DNA of 64,000 nt from Pseudomonadota bacterium (GCA_021819435.1 JAKARB010000005.1:243874-307873), one strand, 5' to 3'; positions 32,222-40,689 are shown, numbered from the stretch's first letter. The notes: generated by a model not told the origin, from the sequence alone. Translations and numbers: made by a program.

Positions 32222-33463
32222 TCACCCCAGCTTGAAGCCACGCGACAACATCTGCACGGCTGGCGCCACTCCGCCAGGTGGCAGCTCGCTCAGGGGCCAC
32301 ACCTCGTCGAACGCTGGCTGCTTGGGGCTTCTCTTTGACGCCTTGTCTCGCATGGCCTGGTGGATGAGCTCCAGCATGGCCTCCGCCGTGGCATGCCACG
32401 ACAGGTAGGGCATGGAATGCGTGGCCGCTCCCTTGGCCATCGATTGGGGCCGCTCGTGCGAAGCCAGCACCGCTTCGCACAGCTCGACGAACTCGGTCTT
32501 GTTGCTGGCGATGTGAACCACCTCGCCATAGAGTGAGACCACATCGCGCACAGCCGTGCTGACGACGGGCTTCTCTGCCGCCAGGTATTCGAGCGTCTTG
32601 GTGGGGCTGATGTACTGCGTGGCATCGTTGAGCGCGAAAGGCATCAGGCAGACATCCCAGTCGCGCACCAGGTAAGGCAGGCGCGCGTATGGCTGAGCAC
32701 CCAGCCAGTGGATGTTGTCGCGCCGGGGCAAGGTGGCCGGGTCGATCTTCGCCACTGGCCCCACCATGACGATGCTCCACTGGGGATGCGCCAGCGCCAG
32801 CGCCTCCACCAGCTTGAGGTTCATTCTTTCATCAATCACACCGAAGTAGCCCAGCCGAGGCCGGTTCAGGTGAGCCTGCAGCGAGAGCGCCTGCCAGGCA
32901 TGCGGAGAAAACTCATCCAGCTTGGTGGGCGCGAAGTGATCGACATCCACCGCGCTGGGTTGGCAGTGCACGTTGGGGTGCAGCTCTCGCTTGGCTTCAT
33001 AGAGGCTCACACCGCCGGTGAAGACCACGTCGGCACGCTTCATGAGCGCCTGCTCCTGTTCGCGCAGGCCGTTGGGCGCGCCCTTGAATGAGGCCAGTTC
33101 GTCCATGCAGTCGTAGACGACCACCGATGGCTCCAGCGTGGTCAGCAAGGGCAAGGCCATGGGCGTGTAGAACCAGGCCAGCGTTTCATCGATGCCATTG
33201 GCCCGGAGGTACTCGGTCAGCAACGGCTCGATCACGCGGTTCTGCTCGGGGTTGTAGCCAGGCTCGCGAACCGGTGTGTGAGGCCGCAGGACCACGACGC
33301 CTGGCGCCGGGCTCGTTTCTTCGAGGTGAGGCCCATCCTCGCTGTGGACCGGCTCTTCGATGTAGATCACCGGATGCACCCGGGCCATGCGGCTCAACAA
33401 ATGTTGTGGGCGCTGATACACGAAATCCCAGCGCAAGTGGGAAAAGACGATGAGGTGCGCCAT
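32222..33463 (-). CDS. Glycosyltransferase (GT4-like, UGM-associated type)
   Basis: A 413-residue protein, MAHLIVFSHLRWDFVYQRPQHLLSRMARVHPVIYIEEPV. Features include YDCMDELASF, the substrate-binding region LGYFGVIDERMNLKLVEALALAHPQWSIVMVGPV and the donor-side block DATQYISPTKTLEYLAAEKPVVSTAV. Proteins with this N-terminus are often encoded near glf genes and may use UDP-galactofuranose, but that is inference here. AGGAG lies 6 bases before the ATG, and the sigma-54 element is 40 bases further up. Confidence 0.85.
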   Translation of the reverse strand: MAHLIVFSHLRWDFVYQRPQHLLSRMARVHPVIYIEEPVHSEDGPHLEETSPAPGVVVLRPHTPVREPGYNPEQNRVIEPLLTEYLRANGIDETLAWFYTPMALPLLTTLEPSVVVYDCMDELASFKGAPNGLREQEQALMKRADVVFTGGVSLYEAKRELHPNVHCQPSAVDVDHFAPTKLDEFSPHAWQALSLQAHLNRPRLGYFGVIDERMNLKLVEALALAHPQWSIVMVGPVAKIDPATLPRRDNIHWLGAQPYARLPYLVRDWDVCLMPFALNDATQYISPTKTLEYLAAEKPVVSTAVRDVVSLYGEVVHIASNKTEFVELCEAVLASHERPQSMAKGAATHSMPYLSWHATAEAMLELIHQAMRDKASKRSPKQPAFDEVWPLSELPPGGVAPAVQMLSRGFKLG

Positions 33464-33502
33464 GCAGGCTCCTTGTTTCAAGACGTTTGGATTCGCCTCA
33501 TG

Positions 33503-33516
33503 GCAAGCAGCGTTCC
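33503..33516 (-). promoter_or_regulatory. Sigma-54 promoter of the GT-amidohydrolase-GT operon
   Basis: Minus-strand GGAACGCTGCTTGC, exact spacing and intact TTGC. Predicted start near 33491, 28 bases before the ATG at 33463. Confidence 0.7.
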
Positions 33517-33657
33517 CATGGCGGGGCCGATGCATTCCATCCATCGGCAAACACAGGCATGGCCTGTAATTTCTACAAACCCAATGCCTGGTTCGACAAC
33601 TGCATGAAAAACGCTTATCCACCTTTGACATAGGGTCGACAAGCATTGGAAAGTCCG

Positions 33658-33672
33658 GGCACAGGTGTTGCA
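33658..33672 (+). promoter_or_regulatory. Sigma-54 promoter of the rpoN paralogue
   Basis: GGCACAGGTGTTGCA matches the consensus with the favoured A after TTGC. Predicted start near 33683, 51 bases before the ATG. This implies positive autoregulation. A TTGACA at about 33624 has no convincing -10 partner. Confidence 0.75.
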
Positions 33673-33733
33673 TCAGCCCAGCGCCCCCGCTCACGCGGCC
33701 TACATCCAAACGCCTTGAGCATGGAGACAAAGA

Positions 33734-35242
33734 ATGGGATCCCTGTCCATCAAGACAGCTCACAAGCAACAGCAGACCCTCACCCCTCGTTTGCAGCATG
33801 CCGTGCGCCTGCTGCAACTGTCCTCGCTCGATTTCGCACAAGAGGTGCAGTCGGTCCTCGACAAGAACCCATTCCTGGAAGTGGCGGAAGATGACGAAGC
33901 GGGCCTGGCACCGACCGGGCCGGCACAAACCGCGATCGAGCCCGCCGCGCCCATCGAAAGCCTCGAAGGCTTTCAAACCCCGGCCACCCTGCCAGGCGAC
34001 GAAGCCCCTCTGTCACCCGCATCGGACGCAGACGCCACGATGGGAGACGAGGCTGCCGGAGCGATCGACGACTTCGAGCGCGAACCGTGGCAGTCGAGCA
34101 GCACATCGTCCCGGCCATCGGGAGATGGCGAAACCAGCATCATTGATTTGATGGCAGATCACGCCTCCTTGCGGCAACACCTGCACACCCAGCTCCATGT
34201 CATGCACCTCTGCGAGCGCGACCTGCTCGTTGCGAGCGTGATCGTCGAATCGCTCGACGACGACGGTTACCTGCGTGAAGACCTTGATGCCCTGCGCTCG
34301 TTGTGCGACCTCGACCCACCACCCGACATGACGGACATGCTTCGCGGGCTGCAACATGTTCAGATGCTTGAACCCGCCGGCGTCGGTGCCCGCAGCGTGG
34401 CCGAGACCTTGCTTATCCAGCTCCATCAACAACCTTGTCAGCCACACCACGAGCTGGCGCGGGAGATCGTCGAGCGCCACATGGAGCGCCTCGTTCGGCA
34501 TGATGTGTGCGGCCTGGCGCGAGAGCTGGGTTGCACGGTTCAGGAAGTCGAAGCCGCTTGCAACTGCATACGCCGCCTCGACCCGCGCCCCGGCTGGCGG
34601 CTCGGTTCAACCGTGGTTCAGTACATCACGCCAGACGTGATCGTGCGCAAGATCCGGGGCGAATGGACTGTCTCGCTGAGTTCATCCATCGTGCCTCGGG
34701 TGCGCCTCAACCAGATGTACGCCGACCTCTTCCAGCGCCACCGGGATGGCAAGCACAGCGAACTCGCCGCGCATTTGCAAGAAGCGCGCTGGACGATCCG
34801 CAACGTGGAACAGCGCTTCGCCACCATCTTGCAAGTCAGCGAAGCCATCGTGCGGCGTCAGAAGAACTTCCTGGAGTACGGCGCGCTAGCGATGCGCCCC
34901 ATGGCGCTCAAGGAAATCGCGGAAGAGGTGGGGTTGCACGAATCCACCGTTTCTCGGGTCACCAACAACAAGTACATGTCGACCCCTGTCGGTGTGTTCG
35001 AGTTGAAGTACTTCTTCTCGCGTGCGATGGCCACTGCGACAGGTGGCACCTGTTCAGCCACGGCGATACGCGGCGTCATCCAGACCATGATCGACGAAGA
35101 GGTGCCGAGCGCTCCCCTCTCTGACGCGGAGATCGCTCGCAGGCTGGCGCGCCAGGGCCTGAACGTGGCGCGCCGCACGGTGACCAAGTACCGGCAGGCC
35201 ATGCGCATCGCGCCCGTGGAACACCGGCGCCGCGTGGCTTGA
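33734..35242 (+). CDS. rpoN: RNA polymerase sigma-54 factor paralogue
   Basis: A 502-residue sigma-54 factor. Region I is Gln/Leu-rich (KQQQTLTPRLQHAVRLLQLSSLDFAQEVQSVLDKNPFLEV); an acidic linker covers about residues 55-135; the core-binding domain follows; residues 395-430 are the -12-recognising HTH (KEIAEEVGLHESTVSRVTNNKYMSTPVGVFELKYFFS), and the RpoN box ARRTVTKYRQ lies near 478-487 with an Arg-rich tail. The usual neighbours of housekeeping rpoN (lptB, hpf, ptsN) are absent, so this is probably a second copy dedicated to the island. Confidence 0.95.
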   Translation: MGSLSIKTAHKQQQTLTPRLQHAVRLLQLSSLDFAQEVQSVLDKNPFLEVAEDDEAGLAPTGPAQTAIEPAAPIESLEGFQTPATLPGDEAPLSPASDADATMGDEAAGAIDDFEREPWQSSSTSSRPSGDGETSIIDLMADHASLRQHLHTQLHVMHLCERDLLVASVIVESLDDDGYLREDLDALRSLCDLDPPPDMTDMLRGLQHVQMLEPAGVGARSVAETLLIQLHQQPCQPHHELAREIVERHMERLVRHDVCGLARELGCTVQEVEAACNCIRRLDPRPGWRLGSTVVQYITPDVIVRKIRGEWTVSLSSSIVPRVRLNQMYADLFQRHRDGKHSELAAHLQEARWTIRNVEQRFATILQVSEAIVRRQKNFLEYGALAMRPMALKEIAEEVGLHESTVSRVTNNKYMSTPVGVFELKYFFSRAMATATGGTCSATAIRGVIQTMIDEEVPSAPLSDAEIARRLARQGLNVARRTVTKYRQAMRIAPVEHRRRVA

Positions 35243-35258
35243 CTTGCTGCTGCATGCC

Positions 35259-36035
35259 TCAGGTGGCAGGCGAGGACACCTGCGGCGCGTCCATCGCTGC
35301 GATGGCCGAAGGGACCTCGCTGGCGCCAGCCTCCTTCATGCGAGCATGCTCGCGGATGGCAAGGCTGCGCAACATCGCCGCCAGGCTCAAGGCAAAGGCC
35401 TCGTCATACCAGGGATGTGCGCCGCTCACACCCACCACCAAACCTTCGAGGTTCACGCCGCCGTCCAGCAAGGTGTCACCGGCGTGCATGAGGTGAGGAC
35501 GGGTCTGAGCGATGCGGCTGTCTTCTCCTGCGATCCAAGAAAGCCGTGCCTTGGCCCTCGCGTAGCCGATGTAGTCTGCATCCCAAGCATCGCGGTTTCC
35601 AAAGCCGTGTTCGAGCAAGATGGCTTCTTCAAGCCCATGGTTGGGGTTGGCATGCGCACAACCGGGTTGCAGCATCACCACGGCCAAGGCCCCCGTGCCA
35701 CAAACCTCGGGGTCGGTGATGGCGGCTTCCAACAGCGGCTTGAGGCGATCCAGCGCTTCTTGAGCCAACGCAGGGCTGATCACACCGTCTCGCGCTGCTG
35801 AAGCCACGGGGCGGTGCCCACCCGGCCGCAGGGCCCAGTCCACTTCATCTCGCGCGCTCTCCACGCGGTGGCTGGCGTGCATGGCTGCGGTGGGCGAAAT
35901 GGGGTCGCTGGCGGGAAAGGTTTCATCCAGTGCTTCGTCGAGTAGCTCCTGGTAGGTGGGGACCTTCTCGCCTTGGCTGGGGCATTCACCCGAATGCCGC
36001 TTGCTTTCCCGGGTGCGCGCGTGTGCATCTTTCAT
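35259..36035 (-). CDS. GlcG/HbpS-like domain protein with ETFPASDP N-terminal motif
   Basis: A 258-residue protein. The N-terminus has a short acidic motif DEALDETFPASDPISPTAA that recurs in small stress proteins of proteobacteria. The C-terminal 160 residues resemble the GlcG/HbpS fold, which can bind haem or small molecules: GTGALAVVMLQPGC, YIGYARAKARLSWIAGE and LLDGGVNLEGLVVGVSGAHPWYDEAFALSLAAMLRSL. Last gene of CBS-Hsp20-GlcG; its ATG overlaps the Hsp20 stop (ATGA). Ligand unknown; the GlcG call is moderate. Confidence 0.7.
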   Translation of the reverse strand: MKDAHARTRESKRHSGECPSQGEKVPTYQELLDEALDETFPASDPISPTAAMHASHRVESARDEVDWALRPGGHRPVASAARDGVISPALAQEALDRLKPLLEAAITDPEVCGTGALAVVMLQPGCAHANPNHGLEEAILLEHGFGNRDAWDADYIGYARAKARLSWIAGEDSRIAQTRPHLMHAGDTLLDGGVNLEGLVVGVSGAHPWYDEAFALSLAAMLRSLAIREHARMKEAGASEVPSAIAAMDAPQVSSPAT

Positions 36036-36637
36036 GCGGCTTCTCCTGTGTTGGAGCCATCGTCATCGGCGTCTTCGGGCGCACGGATGCCGGGGCGCGC
36101 GCCATTGGCCGAAGGTTCCAGGTGGGTGATTGGCACGCCCGCTTCCTTCGAACGATCTCGCACCTTGATGTGCTGGGCGCGTTTGAGCGCCTCGGGCTTG
36201 GGAACCCGCAAGGTCAGGATGCCATTGCAGAAATCGGCCGACACCTGCTCCACATCGGCCGGGAAGGGCAACATAACCGTGCGCGTGAAGTGCCCGAAGC
36301 TGCGTTCTTTCAGGTGAACCCGATCGGCCAGGTGATCCACCTCGCCGTTTTTCTCGCCGCTGATGCGCAACTCCTGCCCTTCCAGCTCGACATCGATGTC
36401 TTGCGCATCCACGCCTGGCATTTCTGCCACCAGTTGCAAGGCGGAGGCGTCCTCGATCACGTCGATGCGCACGGGCGACAGCAAGCCCATGGGCGCGTTG
36501 AAGGGCAACATGCCACCAGCCCCCGACATGAATGTTTCCATCATCCGGCTCAATTCGAGCGGCAAGGAAAGCAAGCTATACGGTTGAAGACTTTGGCTTC
36601 GGGGAGACTGGAGGGACAAGGAAAGTTGGTTCTGCAT
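36032..36637 (-). CDS. Small heat-shock protein (Hsp20/alpha-crystallin)
   Basis: A 201-residue chaperone. The alpha-crystallin domain covers about residues 55-150: VRIDVIEDASALQLVAEMPGVDAQDIDVELEGQELRISGEK, then ERSFGHFTRTVMLPFPADVEQVSADFCNGILTLRVPK with the signature GILTL. A flexible N-terminal arm of 50 residues and a long disordered tail (GVPITHLEPSANGARPGIRAPEDADDDG) flank it. Overlaps the downstream GlcG-like gene by 4 bases. Confidence 0.93.
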   Translation of the reverse strand: MQNQLSLSLQSPRSQSLQPYSLLSLPLELSRMMETFMSGAGGMLPFNAPMGLLSPVRIDVIEDASALQLVAEMPGVDAQDIDVELEGQELRISGEKNGEVDHLADRVHLKERSFGHFTRTVMLPFPADVEQVSADFCNGILTLRVPKPEALKRAQHIKVRDRSKEAGVPITHLEPSANGARPGIRAPEDADDDGSNTGEAA

Positions 36638-36675
36638 GGTGAACTCCTGGAGGAGGAAGGGACAAGCTGAATGGG

Positions 36676-37107
36676 TCAGGACGCAGGCTCCGCCGGGTCG
36701 GAGATGCCTTTGAGGGCTTGGCCAGTCGCCTGGCCATCGGCTTTCACGGCGACATCGCCCAAAGAAAGCATGCCCACCAGGCGCTTGTTGCGATCAACAA
36801 CCGGCAGACGCCGGATCTGCAGCGCTCGCATCCTGTCGAGCACTTCTTCAACCTTGTCATCGTCGTAGCACCAGGCAGCCTCTTCGGTCATCACCTCGGC
36901 AACGTGCATTTGATCGGTCGCTTGGCCCTGGGCCACACCGCGGATCACGATGTCGCGGTCTGTGACCATGCCCAGCAGGCGATCGCCATCACACACGGGC
37001 AATGCGCCGATGTCGAGCTCCGTCATGGCCTGTGCCGCCTGCACGAGGTTGTCGCTTGGGCAGATGGTTCGAACGCCCCGTGTCATGGCGTCGGCAACTT
37101 GATTCAT
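36676..37107 (-). CDS. Two-CBS-domain stress protein
   Basis: A 143-residue protein with two CBS domains, close in sequence to the one at 22639-23091 (VADAMTRGVRTICPSDNLVQAAQAMTELDIGALPVC and TDRDIVIRGVAQGQ compare directly). AGGA lies 7 bases before the ATG at 37107; earlier in-frame ATGs lie upstream of the predicted transcription start. Heads the three-gene unit CBS-Hsp20-GlcG. Confidence 0.9.
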   Translation of the reverse strand: MNQVADAMTRGVRTICPSDNLVQAAQAMTELDIGALPVCDGDRLLGMVTDRDIVIRGVAQGQATDQMHVAEVMTEEAAWCYDDDKVEEVLDRMRALQIRRLPVVDRNKRLVGMLSLGDVAVKADGQATGQALKGISDPAEPAS

Positions 37108-37159
37108 GGTGGTTCCTTTCATGTCAATGGCATGCGCCGGTGGAGGGACCACCAGACTG

Positions 37160-37173
37160 GCAAGGCCCATGCC
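37160..37173 (-). promoter_or_regulatory. Sigma-54 promoter of CBS-Hsp20-GlcG
   Basis: Minus-strand GGCATGGGCCTTGC, perfect consensus. Predicted start near 37148, 41 bases before the ATG. Back to back with the promoter at 37208 (34 bases between). Confidence 0.8.
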
Positions 37174-37207
37174 GCCATGCGAAGAGAGCCATTGCAGCGC
37201 GCTTGCA

Positions 37208-37222
37208 GGCATGTTGTTTGCC
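37208..37222 (+). promoter_or_regulatory. Sigma-54 promoter of the small protein at 37319
   Basis: GGCATGTTGTTTGCC, perfect consensus. Predicted start near 37233, 86 bases before the ATG. Confidence 0.8.
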
Positions 37223-37318
37223 GACTGACAGCGAATGTCAGTTGATGACCGAGCAATCGCTGTTCCCAACTCACCGAGATCGCAGCACGAAGCACCCCTT
37301 CACTTTCAGGAGCCACCC

Positions 37319-37594
37319 ATGTCCGATGCTTTTCACCCCATGACCGCTCAACTGGCTTGCCTGGCCAGCGATGGAGGGCGTGCGTCCCAAGGGATCGGTC
37401 CGCAAGGAGATCCAACCGGCACCGCTGCGGACCGAGGCACCACGACCGCCGAGGGCAACCTCACCGGTCAGGAGCCCACCAGCCAGGACGTGCCTTCGTC
37501 AGAGGAGCCGGGCGTCATCGCGCCAGACAGCCGCCCTGTGCGTGATCACGGTTTGCTAGATGGCACCCGGCAAGGGCCAGCCCAGCCACAATGA
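37319..37594 (+). CDS. Small disordered hydrophilic protein
   Basis: A 91-residue acidic protein rich in Gly, Asp, Thr, Gln and Pro (RASQGIGPQGDPTGTAADRGTTTAEGNLTGQEPTSQD). No hydrophobic core, so likely unfolded. AGGAG 6 bases before the ATG and its own sigma-54 promoter support it as a gene. No family recognised; composition fits stress-type hydrophilins. Confidence 0.65.
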   Translation: MSDAFHPMTAQLACLASDGGRASQGIGPQGDPTGTAADRGTTTAEGNLTGQEPTSQDVPSSEEPGVIAPDSRPVRDHGLLDGTRQGPAQPQ

Positions 37595-37614
37595 CGCCTG
37601 CTTCGTTGAACAGG

Positions 37615-38703
37615 TCACATGCCCATGGGGGCCTGATCGAGCGGCGTGATTCGCAACTGAGGCAGGCCGTCCGGATGGTTGGCCTGGATGAACCCGATCA
37701 GGTGTTCGCGCACCGCGCACCGCAGCTTCCAACTCTGGGATGAATCGCGGCAACTGACCAGGCAACGCACCTGCATGGCCCGCTCGGTGGCTTCGGTGAC
37801 CTCAAGTTCGCAGACGCGGCCGTCCCACAGCGGATGTGCCCGCACGAAGCGTTCCATCTCCTGCCGCAAGGCCGGCACCGATTGCCGATAGTCAAGCCAC
37901 AGGAAGACGGTGCCTAGGATCTGCGAGGTGTTGCGCGTCCAGTTCTGGAAGGGGTGCTGAGTCCACCATTCCAGCGGCACGATGAGCCTGCGCTCGTCCC
38001 AGATGGCCACCACCACATAGGTTCCCGTGATTTCCTCGATGCGCCCCCACTCGCCTTCGATGATGACCACGTCGTCGAGCCGGATCGGCTGTGTGAGGCC
38101 GATCTGGAGCCCCGCGATGAAGTTCGCCAGCAGCGGACGGGCGGCCAGGCCCGCGACGATGCCGGCCAAGCCTGCCGAGGCCAGCAAGCTTGCGCCCACG
38201 TGCCGAACCTGCGGAAAGGTCATGAGGGCCAGCGCGATGCCGAGCAGCGCGATGATCGAAGCCAAGGTGCGGCTGATGATGCGCGTCTGTGTCAGCAATC
38301 GACGGGCAGACAGGTTGTCTGAATGGGACGCGGGGCGCAGCAAGGCCACGATCTCCCCCGTTGCCTGCACGGCCCGAATGAGCAGCCACGTCATGGCAAA
38401 GACGATGGACACCGTCACCAAGCGGCGCACGCCGACCACACCTGCCAACTGGTCCGATGCGGTGGCGAGCACGAGGGACCACGCCATCAAAGGCGCCAGC
38501 AACATGGCAGGTCCGCGTGTGACACGCCTCAGGACAGACAGAACCGGCGCATCGGCCAAGGCCCGGCGCCCCACCGCGTCGAGCAGACGCATGCCCAGCC
38601 ACGCGCCTGCGCCCACGATCAACATCACCCCCAGCACCACCCACCAGTCGGGGTTCATTTCTCGGTCCCAGTCACTCAGCCAGTGCTGCAGCCATGCGTT
38701 CAT
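37615..38703 (-). CDS. MscS-family mechanosensitive channel
   Basis: A 362-residue membrane protein. About four membrane helices precede the pore region HVGASLLASAGLAGIVAGLAARPLLANFIAGLQI, the Ala/Gly-rich TM3 of MscS, followed by the beta domain QPIRLDDVVIIEGEWGRIEEITGTYVVVAIWDERRLIVP and a C-terminal domain. It releases solutes on hypo-osmotic shock. ATG at 38703 was chosen for a GGAG 6 bases upstream; ATGs at 38715 and 38721 lack usable spacing. Confidence 0.92.
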   Translation of the reverse strand: MNAWLQHWLSDWDREMNPDWWVVLGVMLIVGAGAWLGMRLLDAVGRRALADAPVLSVLRRVTRGPAMLLAPLMAWSLVLATASDQLAGVVGVRRLVTVSIVFAMTWLLIRAVQATGEIVALLRPASHSDNLSARRLLTQTRIISRTLASIIALLGIALALMTFPQVRHVGASLLASAGLAGIVAGLAARPLLANFIAGLQIGLTQPIRLDDVVIIEGEWGRIEEITGTYVVVAIWDERRLIVPLEWWTQHPFQNWTRNTSQILGTVFLWLDYRQSVPALRQEMERFVRAHPLWDGRVCELEVTEATERAMQVRCLVSCRDSSQSWKLRCAVREHLIGFIQANHPDGLPQLRITPLDQAPMGM

Positions 38704-38784
38704 GCGTTGCTCCATCCTCATGCCTTCAACGGGTCGGGGTCAGCGTAACTCACGATGCAATCCACCGCAGGGCTGAGCCTTTTG

Positions 38785-38799
38785 GGCACACAGACTGCC
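38785..38799. promoter_or_regulatory. Palindromic sigma-54-like element between MscS and YihY genes
   Basis: GGCACACAGACTGCC reads GGCACA...CTGC on the plus strand and GGCAGT...GTGC on the minus strand, both with exact GG-N10-GC spacing. It could serve either divergent gene: minus-strand start near 38773, plus-strand start near 38810. Both -12 blocks are imperfect. Confidence 0.45.
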
Positions 38800-38809
38800 C
38801 GATTCATGC

Positions 38810-39721
38810 ATGCCGTCCGAAAAATCCATGCCCAGTCCACACCCGAACGCCTTGCCCAACTGGATCAAGCGCCTGCCCTCCCCTTGGCGTTTCTGCGTGA
38901 GCGGCCTCGTGCAAGCCGCGCTGAGGTGGATCGACGCCGGAGGGCCGTCGCTGGGCGCATCCATCGCGTTCTATGCGATGTTCGCCCTCGCGCCCATGCT
39001 GGTGCTGGCGATCGCGGGCGCAGGCTTGCTGTTCGAAGCTGAAGCCGTGCGCGGACAGGTCTTCTTGCAGATCAGGGGGCTCATCGGAGACGACGCGGCC
39101 CGGACCGTCGAAGCCATGATCCGATCGGCGACGCTGGAGCGAGGCGGCATGGCTGCCAGCCTGATGGGTGCTGCGACCGTGGTCATCGGGGCCACAGGTG
39201 TGTTCACCGAATTGCGGCGCGCCCTCAATGCGATGGGGGCCATCACCCTGCGTGCATCGTTGGTCAGCACGGTGTTGCGTGTGCGCCTGGCCGGCTTGGC
39301 ACTCGTGCTGGGCATGGGCTTCTTGTCCATCGCTTCGCTCATCCTGAGCGCGGCGCTGAGTGCCGCCCGAGAACTGCTGGGCGCTCACTTGGGCGTTCTG
39401 ATGCATGTGATGACCGTGCTCGACCTGGGGGCCTCCACGGCCGTGCTGACCCTCGCCTTCGCGGCACTGCTGCGCTGGTTGCCCGATCGGCCCGCTTCTT
39501 CCAAAGGCACTTGGATCGGGGCGCTGGTCAGCGCCCTCCTCTTCGCTGTGGGCAAACACCTGCTCGGCCTTTACCTGGGCACCGCCGGCATCTCGTCAAG
39601 CTATGGTGCCGCAGGCTCTTTCGTGATGATCATGCTCTGGGTGTACTACACCGCCCAGATCCTGCTCTTCGGCGGAGCGGTCGCCTATGCCATGACGAAA
39701 CGACAGGCAGCGCAGGGGTGA
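38810..39721 (+). CDS. YihY/BrkB-family membrane protein
   Basis: About 303 residues with six membrane segments. The family start block GGPSLGASIAFYAMFALAPMLVLAIAGAGLLFEAEAVRGQVFLQI and end block GTAGISSSYGAAGSFVMIMLWVYYTAQILLFGGAVAYA are clear. E. coli YihY was once mistaken for an RNase; its function is unknown. Start is uncertain: ATGs at 38810 and 38828 both lack a ribosome site, and the predicted sigma-54 transcript would begin about 38810, favouring 38828. Convergent with the small gene at 39731. Confidence 0.9.
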   Translation: MPSEKSMPSPHPNALPNWIKRLPSPWRFCVSGLVQAALRWIDAGGPSLGASIAFYAMFALAPMLVLAIAGAGLLFEAEAVRGQVFLQIRGLIGDDAARTVEAMIRSATLERGGMAASLMGAATVVIGATGVFTELRRALNAMGAITLRASLVSTVLRVRLAGLALVLGMGFLSIASLILSAALSAARELLGAHLGVLMHVMTVLDLGASTAVLTLAFAALLRWLPDRPASSKGTWIGALVSALLFAVGKHLLGLYLGTAGISSSYGAAGSFVMIMLWVYYTAQILLFGGAVAYAMTKRQAAQG

Positions 39722-39730
39722 ATCGGTTGA

Positions 39731-40039
39731 TCACCCTGCGTTCGATGTCGGATCGGCTTCGCTCACCAAAGGGCCTTCTTCTCCGCGTGGTGCGCTGTCG
39801 AGCGCGGGTTTCGAAAGCGGCGCGGCTGCACCCGCAGCCGTGTCTGGGCTGCTGACAGCGCTGTTCTCCGCAACGGTGGCCCCTGCTGTCACCAGGGCGC
39901 CGTCGAGGTAATCACTTGGCAACTTGGAGCTCTCGTCACCATCTTGGGAGGGTGACGTGGGCCGATCCGGTCGGCCGTCATCGAAAGTCACATCCCGTGC
40001 GGCATCGGCTTTGTGCATGGTCAATATGTGTGGGCACAT
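39731..40039 (-). CDS. Small disordered acidic protein
   Basis: A 102-residue protein rich in Ala, Asp, Ser and Pro without a hydrophobic segment (FDDGRPDRPTSPSQDGDESSKLPSDYLDGALVTAGATVAEN...). AGGA 5 bases before the ATG at 40039 and a sigma-54 element upstream support it as expressed. No family is recognised; it belongs with the other disordered proteins of the island. Confidence 0.6.
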   Translation of the reverse strand: MCPHILTMHKADAARDVTFDDGRPDRPTSPSQDGDESSKLPSDYLDGALVTAGATVAENSAVSSPDTAAGAAAPLSKPALDSAPRGEEGPLVSEADPTSNAG

Positions 40040-40076
40040 GGCAATCCTTTTTGTGAAGGAGCACACCAGGGCATGA

Positions 40077-40090
40077 GCAAAATCAACGCC
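40077..40090 (-). promoter_or_regulatory. Sigma-54 promoter of the small gene at 39731-40039
   Basis: Minus-strand GGCGTTGATTTTGC, exact spacing and intact TTGC. Predicted start near 40065. It overlaps the very end of the intergenic gap after the gene at 40091-40615. Confidence 0.6.
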
Positions 40091-40615
40091 TCACCGTGTG
40101 GTGTCGTTCACGTCGATGCTGCTGTGGTCATCGCCCGGCTCTCCTTCGTCGCGGTGTGGGCGTTGATCGTTGGCCTGGTCGGAGTCCGTCTCGCCCTCGC
40201 CGAAGGTGGCGTGCGTTTCTTCCGCCACAGGAGGTGGCATCACAGGCGGTTCTTGCATCGGGGGCGGCACCTCCACAGGCGGGGGATCATTGATGCCAGG
40301 CGGAACCGGGTCGGGCCCAGGGTGAGGCGTGATGGGGTGCTCAGGATCGGGCACCAGCGGAGGCGTTGCCGGGCTGGCGGGCACACTGGCTTCCTCCACA
40401 ACAGGCAACGTTGCTGCAGAAGCCGTCGACAACGGCCACAAGGCCGAAAGGCCAACAGACAACGTGGCGCGCCCCCATCGATCCAGGCAAGTGCTGGCGA
40501 CCTTGTGGGCCATCCAGAAAGTCTGCGCTGCGTGGGAGGCCGCGCCCCACCACAGCAGCGCCATCTGAAATGGGTGGCCATGCAACATGGCGGAGTGGTT
40601 GTCTGAAGGGTTCAT
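40091..40615 (-). CDS. Protein with hydrophobic N-terminus and Pro-rich/acidic tail
   Basis: A 174-residue protein. Residues 1-70 contain a helical part (MLHGHPFQMALLWWGAASHAAQTFWMAHKVASTCLDRWG) and a weak membrane-like stretch ending LSTASAATLP. Residues 75-130 are a Pro-rich, repeat-like tract (PEHPITPHPGPDPVPPGINDPPPVEVPPPMQEPPVMPPP), and the C-terminus is acidic (GEGETDSDQANDQRPHRDEGEPGDDHSS). No family is recognised; it could be a surface or periplasm-spanning protein. Confidence 0.6.
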   Translation of the reverse strand: MNPSDNHSAMLHGHPFQMALLWWGAASHAAQTFWMAHKVASTCLDRWGRATLSVGLSALWPLSTASAATLPVVEEASVPASPATPPLVPDPEHPITPHPGPDPVPPGINDPPPVEVPPPMQEPPVMPPPVAEETHATFGEGETDSDQANDQRPHRDEGEPGDDHSSIDVNDTTR

Positions 40616-40663
40616 GGTTGGTCCTCCGGGTGGGATGAGGTGAGTTCGGTCGATGCCTGAGTG

Positions 40664-40677
40664 GCAAACCGTGCTCC
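40664..40677 (-). promoter_or_regulatory. Sigma-54 promoter of the Pro-rich protein gene
   Basis: Minus-strand GGAGCACGGTTTGC, exact spacing and intact TTGC. Predicted start near 40652, 37 bases before the ATG. Only 12 bases separate it from the plus-strand promoter at 40690. Confidence 0.65.
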
Positions 40678-40689
40678 CGCTCCACTGGT

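Noticed and set aside
33624..33657. TTGACA as a sigma-70 promoter for the rpoN paralogue
   Set aside because: No acceptable -10 element follows at 16-18 bases; the sigma-54 match is far better.
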